Assembly: GCF_014041995.1 (NCBI RefSeq)
Contig: NZ_CP059492.1
Coordinates: 992,001 to 1,056,000, forward strand
Direction: 5' to 3'
Length of the DNA: 64,000 nt
Origin: Changpingibacter yushuensis
GTDB taxonomy: Bacteria; Actinomycetota; Actinomycetes; Actinomycetales; Actinomycetaceae
Notes under the pieces: model-generated
Database searches by the model: none
Seen by the model: only the letters and a program-made list of their open reading frames with translations
Told to the model about the DNA's origin: nothing
Shown here: in pieces, positions 50,940 through 58,912 of the stretch
Layout: the number at the start of each line of letters is the position of its first letter
Position numbering within the stretch: position 1 is the first letter of the stretch
Translations under genes and position numbers: made by a program

Positions 50940-51503
50940 ATGAGCAGATATGAGATACGTCCTCGACGTCGACCAGCCAAACTCAGCCGCAGGGTGCCCG
51001 TATGGGTGGGGTTATGCGACGTGAGCAACAAGCGAAAGTACTCAACGAAGCGAGGTGCCAAGGGAGCGGCCAAAGAAGTGCGAGGAGATCGGGAGATGTC
51101 GGTCTATAGGTGTCCTGACTGTGGATACTTCCACGTCGGACACACCCATGGCATGACTCGGCAGTTCTTCCGCGACATCCGCACCGAAGAGAATCTGCAA
51201 CCAGACGAGTTCGACGACAAGCCGACATACCCGGGATACACGACACTGTCACACCTCTCATTCGGTAAGAACCTCATCATTTCGATGCGTTCACGCCGCC
51301 ATCCCGACCACATCTATATGGCGTGGGAGAAGGTTCGTCCAGGACAAACCCCATTCAGCGACCCGGACAGATCCGACATTCGGGAAGTCACGTGTGAGAA
51401 AGACATCCATGCTTTCATCTCCGACCATGCCTCCTACATCCTCCAGACGGAACCACAGCGCGCCCACAAACTCCACATGGAAACCCTGACAGCCCTCGGG
51501 TGA
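50940..51503 (+). CDS. Zinc-ribbon protein of phage type
   Basis: 187 residues. Basic N-terminus, then SNKRKYSTKRGAKGAAKEVR followed by SVYRCPDCGYFHVGHTHG. A lysine-rich helix before a CPxCGxxHxxH zinc ribbon is common in small actinophage proteins. The C-terminal half (SHLSFGKNLIISMRSRRHPD, HIYMAWEKVRPG) is an unassigned alpha/beta region. A nucleic-acid-binding role is plausible. Confidence 0.62.
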   Translation: MSRYEIRPRRRPAKLSRRVPVWVGLCDVSNKRKYSTKRGAKGAAKEVRGDREMSVYRCPDCGYFHVGHTHGMTRQFFRDIRTEENLQPDEFDDKPTYPGYTTLSHLSFGKNLIISMRSRRHPDHIYMAWEKVRPGQTPFSDPDRSDIREVTCEKDIHAFISDHASYILQTEPQRAHKLHMETLTALG

Positions 51504-51518
51504 GACGCAACGCCGCAC

Positions 51519-51526
51519 CCGCACAC
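51519..51526 (+). promoter_or_regulatory. CCGCACAC motif, leadered, for the interrupted gene
   Basis: About 31 nt of leader after the inferred +1, with TTTGGAGGACAC before ATG 51567. Confidence 0.6.
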
Positions 51527-51566
51527 TACCCACATGACCAACCAGCATCACTCCTTTGGAGGACAC

Positions 51567-51595
51567 ATGTCAGATACACCAGAACTCGACGACGC
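51567..51595 (+). pseudogene. 5' fragment of the gene split by the composite transposon
   Basis: Codes for MSDTPELDDA, with GGAGG at a proper distance. The reading frame is cut at 51595 by the IS256 left end and continues in frame at 61211 (ATAQALRTVALSQ) once the 9.6-kb insertion and one copy of the target duplication are removed. Confidence 0.8.
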
Positions 51596-52952
51596 GGGAG
51601 TGTCCGTTTAACGGTGGATGTGGTCTGGCGCATTTTTAGTTGATTCGGCCTTCGAAGGTGATCGCGAAGGCGTTCAGGGCGGGTTTCCACCTGGTTACCC
51701 ATCGTGCCCGTCCCCGCCCGGTGGGGTCAAGGGAGCGGGTCACCAAGTACAGGCATTTCATCGCGGCCTGCTCATTGGGGAAGTGGCCTCTGGCTCGTAC
51801 TGCTCGCCGGAAGCGGGCGTTCAGGGATTCGATCGCATTCGTTGAGCAGATCACTCGGCGGATCTCTACGTCGTAGTCCAGGAACGGGATGAACTGGTCC
51901 CAGGCCCGCTCCCAGAGTCCCCGAATCGCCGGATACTGGGCGTCCCACTTCGTAGCGAACTCCTCGAACCGTTCCCTAGCTGCGGCCTCAGTGGGGGCCG
52001 TATAGACCGGGCGCAGATCCCGGGCGATCTGATCCCAGTACTTCCGGGACGCGAACTTGAACGTGTTACGGACCAAATGGATGATGCACGTCTGCACCGT
52101 CGCGAGCTCCCACGTGGTCGTGATCGCCTCGGGCAGGCCTTTCAACCCATCACAGACCACAATGCAGACATCGTCGACACCCCGGTTCTTGATCTCGGTC
52201 AAGACGCCGAGCCAGTACTTCGCACCCTCACCACCATCACCGGCCCAGATACCCAGAATGTCGCGTTCCCCGCTGGTGGTGACGCCGATAGCGGCGTAGA
52301 ACGGCCGGTTGGTGACCTGGCCGTCACGGACCTTCACCACGATCGCGTCGATGAACACCACTGGGTACACGCGATCCAGGGGACGGCCTGCCCACTCTGT
52401 CATCTGGTCGATGACCTTGTCGGTGATCTTCGAGATCGTGTCCTTCGACACCCTAGCCCCATACACTTCGGCGAAGTGCGCTGAGACTTCTCCGGTGGTC
52501 AGGCCCCGGGCGGTCAAGAACAGCACGATCTGGTCGATCCCGTCCAGCCTGCGCTGCCGTTTGCGCACGATCTGCGGGTCGAACGAGCCGTCCCGATCCC
52601 GGGGCACCTCGATCTCGACCGGCCCGATCTCGGTGATCACCGTCTTGGCTCTGGTCCCGTTACGCGCATTCACGTTGTCGGTGACCTAGTGTTTCTCGTA
52701 GCCGAGGTGTTCGGTCATCTCCGCATCCAGCGCGGTCTCGATGACCTGTCTGGTCAGCCCGGCCAGCAGGCCTCCCGGCCCGACCAGGCTCACGCCTTGT
52801 TCCTTGGCCTGCGCGAGCAGCTGCTCGGCAAGCTCTCTTTGATCAATGATCTGTCCCGTCACGGGATCAATCATTTCGGTCGATCGTGAATCTGTCACTG
52901 CCTTACCTTTCAGTCAGGCCAGACCCACATCCACCGTTTACCGGACAGTCCC
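51596..52952 (-). mobile_element. IS256-family element, left copy
   Basis: 1357 bp. Inverted repeats start GGGAGTGTCCGTTTAACGG (left) and GGGACTGTCCGGTAAACGG (right, complemented). Same length as the right copy after removal of its internal insertion. Confidence 0.85.
51636..52898 (-). pseudogene. IS256-family transposase with an in-frame TAG
   Basis: Full-length MuDR-type DDE transposase of about 420 codons. Codon 71 is TAG (52686-52688), between EHLGYEKH and VTDNVNARNGTRAKTV. Both sides are in the same frame, so a single amber codon interrupts it. Downstream, the catalytic core is complete: VFIDAIVVKVRDGQ (first D), VVCDGLKGLPEAI (second D), and CSTNAIESLNARFRRA (E). The right copy of the transposon has the same stop. 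The element may need readthrough, or transposase supplied in trans. Confidence 0.8.
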
Positions 52953-53275
52953 GCACAGTGAAGAGCCGCCAAAGGCGAAACACAGGTAGAGAGCATTCCG
53001 TTGTGCGGTGGGTGGTTGCGGGCGCGGCCCGCAACTTCCCATCGCCCACCGGGCAGGAAGTGGGTAGTTCTAGAACCACGATCTAGAAGTACCTCGCCTT
53101 CGTCCCTGCACCGGATGGAGTCACATTCAGATTGTCAAAGCCGTCGGCCTTGAGCTGCCCCTGAGAATCCGAGCTAAACTCACCAACCCATCTTCCAAGG
53201 ACCAGTTCATGTGGCCGGTAACCTCTCCATCACACTTGGCACTGGCACCACGGGTGGGGGGTTAGGTGCGGGAGG
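52953..53275. other. Non-coding stretch with no recognised content
   Basis: 323 bp inside the composite transposon. I see only a short palindrome TCTAGA repeated around 53068-53087 (TTCTAGAACCACGATCTAGA) and no convincing reading frame. Confidence 0.4.
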
Positions 53276-53314
53276 AGGTCAGGTGTGGTGCGTTGAGTGC
53301 GCCACACCTGACCT
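53276..53314 (-). terminator. Perfect 13-bp hairpin downstream of the 53536 gene
   Basis: Arms AGGTCAGGTGTGG and CCACACCTGACCT around a 13-nt loop, 7 bp past the minus-strand stop at 53321. There is no T-run. Confidence 0.55.
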
Positions 53315-53320
53315 ACACAC

Positions 53321-53536
53321 CTACTTGCGGTAGGCGGCTAACGTGTCACTACCAGAACCAAACCAGTCACCAGCAACAAGCTGATCAGAAGAACGCCCAA
53401 ACACAAAGCCTGGACGAGACCCACCAGCCAACCGATCCTTCACGGCTGCTGCGACGTTGCGACAGAAAATCACCTCAGTCGCCGCTCGTAATGGGGCCTC
53501 CGTCACGAAAGTGAGCTCCGCATATATCTCGACCAT
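53321..53536 (-). CDS. Small uncharacterised protein
   Basis: 71 residues, MVEIYAELTFVTEAPLRAAT then EVIFCRNVAAAVKDRLAGGS. It has natural-looking composition and is followed by a strong hairpin, which supports a real gene. The start is uncertain and it may be the C-terminal part of a longer broken protein. No domain recognised. Confidence 0.4.
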   Translation of the reverse strand: MVEIYAELTFVTEAPLRAATEVIFCRNVAAAVKDRLAGGSRPGFVFGRSSDQLVAGDWFGSGSDTLAAYRK

Positions 53537-53579
53537 TCACACCGCGTGCGCCACATTGAACACCCGGAAGAAAGGCGAG

Positions 53580-53660
53580 ATGAAAGTAATGTGTCGTACT
53601 TGCAAAACCAAGTACGACGTCGACGACAACGCCCTTGATGTCATCGAGCTGCGAAGCTGA
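53580..53660 (+). CDS. Mini-protein with CxxC motif
   Basis: 26 residues, MKVMCRTCKTKYDVDDNALD, ATG after GAAAGGCGAG. One CxxC (CRTC) typical of half a zinc ribbon. It could be a genuine mini-protein or the 5' end of a broken gene. Confidence 0.35.
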   Translation: MKVMCRTCKTKYDVDDNALDVIELRS

Positions 53661-53705
53661 CAGCATGGTAAGTACGACCACGGATGAATCCGGGGGCTTT
53701 TAGGC

Positions 53706-53888
53706 TCAGGTAGCGCCGTCAAGAACCGGGGTTCTCTCGGGTCGGCTTACACCATCAACACCTACCTGGTTTACTTCTGCCAGGGCCAGAATCGTCTGGG
53801 CTGCGTTCACATCACGGTCTGCGGTGTAACCGCATTCGCACCTGAAAGTTCGTTCGGACAGGCTCAGGCGGGTCTTGGCTATCATTTC
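53706..53888 (-). pseudogene. tnpB: TnpB C-terminal remnant (IS200/IS605)
   Basis: Minus strand reads KTRLSLSERTFRCECGYTAD followed by RDVNAAQTILALAEVNQVG and a stop. This is the zinc-finger and DRDVNAA end of a TnpB nuclease. The RuvC core is missing, so no RNA-guided activity is expected. Confidence 0.75.
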
Positions 53889-53975
53889 CGCTACTATGAC
53901 TATGGGACAACGGACTATGAGTCATATGCGTCCTGAATCACACCACCATTCTCATAAACACAAGAAAGACACCTC

Positions 53976-54488
53976 ATGCGCACTCACCCGACTTTGCTGC
54001 AGAGCAGCACAAAACTAGCCGCAATATTAGCTGCCCTGCCACTTGCCTTTTCGCTGGCCGCTTGCTCGGCGGGTACCTCCAGTCCCTCTGACGATTATTC
54101 AAAGGGTTACAAGGACGGCTTAGCCGCGGCAGCAACTTCCAGTGGGGTACCAGAAGTTGGCACAACGCCGGTTGCCTCTGATAAGCACATCGGAGTGGTA
54201 CCGAACTTGGTCGGGCAGAATGTTGCCCAGGCTGCAACCTGGAGTTTGAATGAAGATTTCAGAGTGATGGTTGGAGCGGGCAACTTGTTGGTCCGGATTA
54301 TTACGCCCGACGGAACACTAGTCACTGAGGAGAATGCCGCCAACTACAAGATCGTATCTCAGGATCCTGCCGCGGGCACGTCTTTCAAAATGACCTATAT
54401 GCTCGATGAGAACGGCAAAGAATATGGCAATCTCGTCGATAGCCAAGGCATCTGGGAAGTGGTTGTCAACGCCGAACCGATTGACTAA
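53976..54488 (+). CDS. Lipoprotein with a PASTA-like segment
   Basis: 170 residues. Lipoprotein signal (LAAILAALPLAFSLAAC, lipobox LAAC). A short Ser-rich and YSKGYKDGLAAAA segment follows, then VPNLVGQNVAQAATWSLNED and IVSQDPAAGTSFK, the two ends of a PASTA-type repeat. Probably an envelope protein binding peptidoglycan. AACACAAGAAAGACACC precedes the ATG. It sits between TnpB and TnpA remnants, so it may have been picked up by an IS605-type event. Confidence 0.65.
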   Translation: MRTHPTLLQSSTKLAAILAALPLAFSLAACSAGTSSPSDDYSKGYKDGLAAAATSSGVPEVGTTPVASDKHIGVVPNLVGQNVAQAATWSLNEDFRVMVGAGNLLVRIITPDGTLVTEENAANYKIVSQDPAAGTSFKMTYMLDENGKEYGNLVDSQGIWEVVVNAEPID

Positions 54489-54761
54489 ATGGACGTGTGC
54501 GAGGAACGAGACGCGCCCATTGAAGAACTCGAAGTTATGCCCGACCACGTACATCTGCTTGTCACATGTGACCCTCAGTACGGGATTCACCGGCTTGTCA
54601 AGCAGATTAAGGGCAGGTCGTCACGAATGCTCAGGGAAGAGTTTCCGCACGTCAAGTCCAGGTTGCCATCCCTGTGGACGAACTCGTACTTTGTTGCCAC
54701 GGTTGGCGGGGCAACGCTCGCTGTTGTCAAGCGGTACATCGAAGCGCAGAAAGACGTGTAG
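54489..54761 (+). pseudogene. tnpA: TnpA (Y1 HUH transposase) 5'-truncated remnant (IS200/IS605)
   Basis: Reads EERDAPIEELEVMPDHVHLL (HUH motif H-V-H), then IHRLVKQIKGRSSRMLREEF, and the catalytic Tyr in VVKRYIEAQKDV. The first ~45 residues of TnpA are missing. The lipoprotein stop lies directly before it. Confidence 0.78.
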
Positions 54762-54807
54762 CCGCCCTTTCCTCCCCACGGCTAAAGCCGAGGGTTTCTC
54801 GGGCGGT
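54760..54807 (+). mobile_element. IS200/IS605 right-end hairpin
   Basis: GCCGCCC and GGGCGG arms enclose CACGGCTAAAGCCGAGGG, the usual subterminal hairpin of actinobacterial IS605-type right ends. It lies between the TnpA remnant and the CRISPR leader. Confidence 0.55.
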
Positions 54808-54885
54808 ATCCGATGAATGTGCCCGATTTTCATGACATTACACACTGACATATCATTGATATATCAAGAAAAAATGCTTTACCCC
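54808..54885 (+). promoter_or_regulatory. Probable CRISPR leader
   Basis: AT-rich stretch (ATATCATTGATATATCAAG, then AAAAAATGC) directly before the first repeat, unlike the GC-rich surroundings. Repeat decay at the far end of the array supports this side as the leader. Confidence 0.55.
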
Positions 54886-55616
54886 TGTAGTCCCAGTGGA
54901 GAGGGAACATATCTCCAACATTCCTCGTTGGAGGCCTCCGGTCGATCCCATGTAGTCCCAGTGGAGAGGGATCATATCTCCAACGGCAACCGCTCGGTAC
55001 CTGCGGGACTTCCCTGTAGTCCCAGTGGAGAGGGATCATATCTCCAACTGCTGCGAAGAGCACTTCGGTAGCCCTATAGTCCCAGTGGAGAGGGAACATA
55101 TCTCCAACTGACCTCCAACAGGAGATGGAGAGCATCGGCGGCTCGTCCCTGTAGTCCCAGTGGAGAGGGAACATATCTCCAACTGAGTTCCAGCATTACG
55201 ACGATCAGCCGCCTGTAGTCCCAGTGGAGAGGGAACATATCTCCAACTGAGTTCCAGCATTACGACGATCAGCCGCCTGTAGTCCCAGTGGAGAGGGAAC
55301 ATATCTCCAACTGCTGACGATCTTCGCCGCTTTCGCGCACCTGTAGTCCCAGTGGAGAGGGAACATATCTCCAACTGCACATCACTCAGCCCGCCCCTGT
55401 AGTCCCAGTGGAGAGGGATCGTATCTCCAACTGAACCACGACAACCTGACGGGCAAGGGCATGTCACCCCAGTGGAGAGGGAACATATCTCCAACGTTGA
55501 ATCCATTGCTACTTCTCCTGTTCCTTGTCACCCCAGTGGAGGGGGAACATATCTCCAACTCAGTTGGAGGTTTCCAGCCGCTTGTCATCCCAGTGGAGAG
55601 GGATCGTATCTCCAAC
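54886..55616 (+). CRISPR. Orphan CRISPR array, 12 repeats, 11 spacers
   Basis: 34-nt repeats start at 54886, 54951, 55015, 55075, 55150, 55214, 55278, 55342, 55398, 55462, 55526 and 55583. The shared core is GTGGAGAGGGAACATATCTC. Each repeat contains a hairpin TGGAGA-9 nt-TCTCCA that ends 2 nt before the spacer. Spacer lengths: 31, 30, 26, 41, 30, 30, 30, 22, 30, 30, 23. Spacers 5 and 6 are identical. The last three repeats are degenerate (GTCACC or GTCATC in place of GTAGTC). No cas gene is present in the window. An IS3 element begins 18 nt after the last repeat. Confidence 0.8.
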
Positions 55617-55688
55617 TTTTCAGAATCAGCTCATTGAATCGCCCTGGGTTTGATGGAGGCTCCAGAGTTACGGATGGAGAATGGATTC

Positions 55689-56021
55689 ATGCCCCAACAT
55701 AAGAACAAGGGACGCCGCTATTCCACTGAGGAAAAGGCTGCAGCGGTCCGGATGGTGCGAACGCTCCGCGCCGAGCTCGGTACGAGCCAAGGAACGACGT
55801 CGCGGGTGGCTGAGCAGCTCGGTTATGGTGTCGAGTCAGTGCGCTCCTGGGTGCGTCAAGCTGACATCGATGACGGTGTGAAAGCTGGTGTTACGACCGA
55901 CGAGCAGACACGTATGCGAGAGCTTGAGCAAGAGAACCGTGAACTCAAGCGCGCGAATGAAATCCTGAAACGTGCCGCGTCTTTCTTCGGGGCGGAGCTC
56001 GACCGCCAACACCGGAGCTAG
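55689..56021 (+). CDS. IS3 transposase OrfA
   Basis: About 110 residues from ATG 55689 (MPQHKNKGRRYSTEEKAAAV). HTH region VAEQLGYGVESVRSWVRQAD, then a leucine-zipper helix ELEQENRELKRANEILKRAA. Two further ATGs upstream are in frame. The stop overlaps the orfB GTG (TAGTG). Confidence 0.85.
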   Translation: MPQHKNKGRRYSTEEKAAAVRMVRTLRAELGTSQGTTSRVAEQLGYGVESVRSWVRQADIDDGVKAGVTTDEQTRMRELEQENRELKRANEILKRAASFFGAELDRQHRS

Positions 56022-56941
56022 TGCGATTCATTAACGCGAACAAGGACGATATCGTGGCCGGCCGAAGGCTCGGGGTCGAGCGCATCTGCAGGGTTTTGCA
56101 GGTGGCCCCGTCGACGTATTATGCCGCGCATGGCAGACCAGCCTCTGCTCGGAAAATTAGAGATGCAGAGCTCGCGCCCAGACTGCTCGAGCTCTGGGAA
56201 TCGAACTACTCCGTCTATGGCGTGCGGAAGCTCTGGAAAGCCGCGCAGCGTGCGGGCATCAATATCGGCCGTGATCAGGTCGCCCGGCTCATGAAAGCAC
56301 TCGGGATTGAGGGCGTGCGCCGGGACAAGCGCGTGAAAACTACGAAGCCTGACCCGCGAATGCCGCGGCATCCTGATCTCGTGAACCGGGTATTCAGGGC
56401 GGATACGCCGAACCAGTTGTGGGTGACCGATTTGACGTTCGTGCCGACCTGGCAGGGCGTCGCCTACGTGTGCTTCATCATTGACGCATACAGTCGCGCG
56501 ATCGTGGGCTGGCGATGTGCGTCGAGCATGAAGACCGAGACGGTACTCGACGCGATCGAGATGGCACGATGGTCACGCGGCAAGCACCTCCCGGCGCTGC
56601 GCTGCCATAGCGATGCGGGCAGTCAATTCACGTCTATTCGCTACGGTGAACGCCTCGCGGAGATCGGGGCGACGCCCTCGATCGGAACTGTCGGTGACAG
56701 CTATGACAATGCCCTCGCTGAGACGGTGAACGGATACTACAAGGCTGAGCTGGTGCGCGGGCCAGCGAAGTCGGGGCCGTGGAAAACGGTTGATGATCTC
56801 GAGCTCGCGACGCTGGGATGGGTGCACTGGCACAACACGCAGCGGCTCCACGGCTACCTCGGGGACGTGCCACCTGCGGAGTTCGAAGAAAAGTTCTATG
56901 CTGGGGATACCAGCGCCAAAGAACTGGTAAAAATCAAATGA
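56021..56941 (+). CDS. IS3 transposase OrfB
   Basis: 306 residues. HTH_21 (YGVRKLWKAAQRAGINIGRD) then rve core: first D in WVTDLTFVPTWQGVAYV, second D in CHSDAGSQFTSIRYGERLAE, E in YDNALAETVNGYYKAELVRG. Apparently intact, so possibly active. Confidence 0.88.
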   Translation: MRFINANKDDIVAGRRLGVERICRVLQVAPSTYYAAHGRPASARKIRDAELAPRLLELWESNYSVYGVRKLWKAAQRAGINIGRDQVARLMKALGIEGVRRDKRVKTTKPDPRMPRHPDLVNRVFRADTPNQLWVTDLTFVPTWQGVAYVCFIIDAYSRAIVGWRCASSMKTETVLDAIEMARWSRGKHLPALRCHSDAGSQFTSIRYGERLAEIGATPSIGTVGDSYDNALAETVNGYYKAELVRGPAKSGPWKTVDDLELATLGWVHWHNTQRLHGYLGDVPPAEFEEKFYAGDTSAKELVKIK

Positions 56942-56972
56942 GCTGAGTCTCCACTAAACCCAGGGCGATTCA

Positions 56973-57060
56973 GGACTCTGGACCAGAAAAGGATGGGCAG
57001 GCCGATCACAATAGACCCCCGACACGCCCGAACCATTACACACTTTTTGGCCTTTAACCC
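56973..57060 (+). mobile_element. Right-end remnant of an IS1249-like element
   Basis: Encodes GLWTRKGWAGRSQ and a stop, matching the C-terminus (GLWTRKGWAGRPH) of the transposase at 59061-60252, and ends with the same terminal repeat TTTTTGGCCTTTAACCC. The IS3 copy at 55635 inserted into or deleted the rest. Confidence 0.75.
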
Positions 57061-57167
57061 TAGACGCAACGATTACAACGACCATAGGAAAGACATTCCA
57101 CAAAAACTGTCACAACAATCGGCTAACGTAAAACCTAAACCGGCACCCACTGAAAGGCACAGCCCTC

Positions 57168-57275
57168 ATGTCCCACGTACAAAGAAACGCCTCACTACTC
57201 GCCAAAGCATGGTGGTTGTTGCTCACCATCTGCACAGCCGGCATCCACGCGATCTTCCGCGGACGCCCTAGGTAA
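57168..57275 (+). CDS. 35-residue hydrophobic mini-protein
   Basis: MSHVQRNASLLAKAWWLLLT then ICTAGIHAIFRGRPR. GAAAGG lies 10 nt upstream, and a perfect terminator begins 7 bp after the stop. One membrane-spanning or amphipathic helix with a Trp pair and a basic tail, as in small membrane proteins or type I toxins. I cannot assign a function. Confidence 0.5.
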   Translation: MSHVQRNASLLAKAWWLLLTICTAGIHAIFRGRPR

Positions 57276-57281
57276 ACCAAA

Positions 57282-57311
57282 GACCCCCGCCTCACAAAGA
57301 AGCGGGGGGTC
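57282..57311 (+). terminator. Terminator after the mini-protein
   Basis: GACCCCCGC and GCGGGGGGTC arms around an 11-nt loop. No T-run. Confidence 0.6.
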
Positions 57312-57364
57312 ACCACCATTGGTAAAGTTACCAAGCCAAACCAAGGAGTAAAAACAAGTCTACA

Positions 57365-57616
57365 TCACAACAAAGACCTCAAAGCTGCCTGAACCGCAGG
57401 ATATGTAACACCCAACCTCCGAGCGATCTCGGACTGGGTAGCACCAGCATCGGCAAGCTCACGCATGACACGCGCACGCGCACGCCCAGCCTCCACAGCC
57501 GCCTGCCGGGCATCCTCGAGTGCACGATCCGCGACGATCAAACGATCCCAGTCCGACTCGGGAATATTTGCAACAGACTTCGGACGTCCACCCTTGCTAC
57601 GAACCATAACGGTCAT
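57365..57616 (-). CDS. Small HTH DNA-binding protein
   Basis: 83 residues, MTVMVRSKGGRPKSVANIPE. N-terminal AT-hook-like GGRPKS, a helical charged middle (DARQAAVEAGRARARVMREL), and a C-terminal HTH GATQSEIARRLGVTYPAVQA. Similar short proteins are plasmid copy or partition regulators, or antitoxin-like. It lies next to the CAACGATC cluster and could bind it. That is inference. Confidence 0.6.
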   Translation of the reverse strand: MTVMVRSKGGRPKSVANIPESDWDRLIVADRALEDARQAAVEAGRARARVMRELADAGATQSEIARRLGVTYPAVQAALRSLL

Positions 57617-57632
57617 GATACCGGCACCTCCG

Positions 57633-58393
57633 CAACGATCTCACGCATACGAACAGTGCAAACAAACTCAAACGTTGCCACAACGATCACCCCTCCCCAT
57701 GACGCAACGATCCCCAACGATCCGCCGTGAATAATCTGAATACACACGGGCATCACTTGCCGACAACATGAACCTCACACCCTTTCCCAAAGAACAACGA
57801 TCACAACTACGCCAACAACGACGAACGATTACTCTCACGAATCATCCGAACTGAACGCCCAAGCACTAGCCGAATATGACGATCACCAGAAACGCCACTC
57901 GTCACTAACACGCCCATGTGGGCCTGCCGACGATCGGCATCACCCGTCAGCCCATCCCGATAACACGGAAAGTACGATCTCGAGCCGGGGTAGCATTCCC
58001 CAACCTTCACGACGGCCCATGGTTCCGCTCCCTGCGCTTGAATGAGCGACACAACACCACTCAACGACTCCGACAAATCCAGCAACGGCCCCACGGCCGC
58101 CGCAACCGAACCAGCAACGATCTGAATGCTGTCCACAACGATCACACCCCCCAAATCTCAAACGTACAACGCAAATTCGCAACATAACCATTCGTGTACG
58201 AACGTCCCGCCGCATCCTCCAACGTCAACGGTTCTTCAACACGCTTAACAAGGCGTTCAACTTCACCCCAAAGCTCCGGGACCTCTCCGATGTGCGTAGC
58301 AACGATCTGGCTATCATCAAACGTCGGCAACTCACACACCTTCACGACGGCCGCCCCCAATTTGAATGAGTCCAACGACTCACGCCAACGATC
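57633..58393. repeat. CAACGATC 8-mer cluster (possible iterons or operator array)
   Basis: Nine exact copies at 57633, 57682, 57706, 57716, 57795, 58115, 58136, 58300 and 58386, all in the same orientation, plus AACGATC at 57541 and 58406. They fall in both coding and non-coding DNA. I noticed only two isolated copies in the rest of the window. The gap 57617-57806, which has no gene, holds five of them. Confidence 0.65.
57807..58154 (-). CDS. Uncharacterised protein in the CAACGATC region
   Basis: Up to 115 residues (MGGVIVVDSIQIVAGSVAAA), overlapping the upstream gene by 13 bp. The segment EPWAVVKVGECYPGSRSYFP has a counterpart AAVVKVCELPTFD in the upstream protein, so the two may be related. 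GATCGTTG copies lie in both coding strands. No family recognised. Confidence 0.4.
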   Translation of the reverse strand: MGGVIVVDSIQIVAGSVAAAVGPLLDLSESLSGVVSLIQAQGAEPWAVVKVGECYPGSRSYFPCYRDGLTGDADRRQAHMGVLVTSGVSGDRHIRLVLGRSVRMIRESNRSSLLA

Positions 58394-58447
58394 CGCCTCA
58401 TTCCAAACGATCCCATCAGGGGACTCAACCATCACGCGTGAAACTTC
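58142..58447 (-). CDS. Uncharacterised protein, 5' end cut by the IS256 right copy
   Basis: The frame is open to the IS junction (EVSRVMVESPDGIVWNEADR), so the natural start is probably lost; the first available starts are GTG 58435 and ATG 58432. It contains LPTFDDSQIVATHIGEVPEL and EPLTLEDAAGRSYTNGYVAN. No known domain. Confidence 0.45.
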   Translation of the reverse strand, partial: EVSRVMVESPDGIVWNEADRWRESLDSFKLGAAVVKVCELPTFDDSQIVATHIGEVPELWGEVERLVKRVEEPLTLEDAAGRSYTNGYVANLRCTFEIWGV

Positions 58448-58912
58448 GGGAGTGTCCGTTTAACGGTGGATGTGGTCTGGCGCATTTTTAGTTGATTCGG
58501 CCTTCGAAGGTGATCGCGAAGGCGTTCAGGGCGGGTTTCCACCTGGTTACCCATCGTGCCCGTCCCCGCCCGGTGGGGTCAAGGGAGCGGGTCACCAAGT
58601 ACAGGCATTTCATCGCGGCCTGCTCATTGGGGAAGTGGCCTCTGGCTCGTACTGCTCGCCGGAAGCGGGCGTTCAGGGATTCGATCGCATTCGTTGAGCA
58701 GATCACTCGGCGGATCTCTACGTCGTAGTCCAGGAACGGGATGAACTGGTCCCAGGCCCGCTCCCAGAGTCCCCGAATCGCCGGATACTGGGCGTCCCAC
58801 TTCGTAGCGAACTCCTCGAACCGTTCCCTAGCTGCGGCCTCAGTGGGGGCCGTATAGACCGGGCGCAGATCCCGGGCGATCTGATCCCAGTACTTCCGGG
58901 ACGCGAACTTGA

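Larger units (their letters stand above)
55635..56972 (+). mobile_element. IS3-family insertion sequence (copy type 2)
   Basis: 1338 bp; terminal repeats TGAATCGCCCTGGGTTT at both ends (right one inverted), extended imperfectly by GATGGAGGCTC / AGTGGAGACTC. It is inserted between the CRISPR array and an IS1249-like end. No clear target duplication. Confidence 0.88.

Noticed and set aside
53706..53888. Functional TnpB RNA-guided nuclease beside the CRISPR array
   Set aside because: Only the C-terminal zinc-finger end remains; the RuvC catalytic region is absent.
54830..55615. Minus-strand reading frames with repeats of LEICSLSTGTTG across the CRISPR region
   Set aside because: They are translations of the CRISPR repeats in successive phases. 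They change frame with each irregular spacer and have no start signals.
57541..58412. DnaA boxes or a classical origin in the CAACGATC region
   Set aside because: No TTATCCACA-like boxes, no clear AT-rich unwinding element and no Rep gene. Iterons remain only one possibility.
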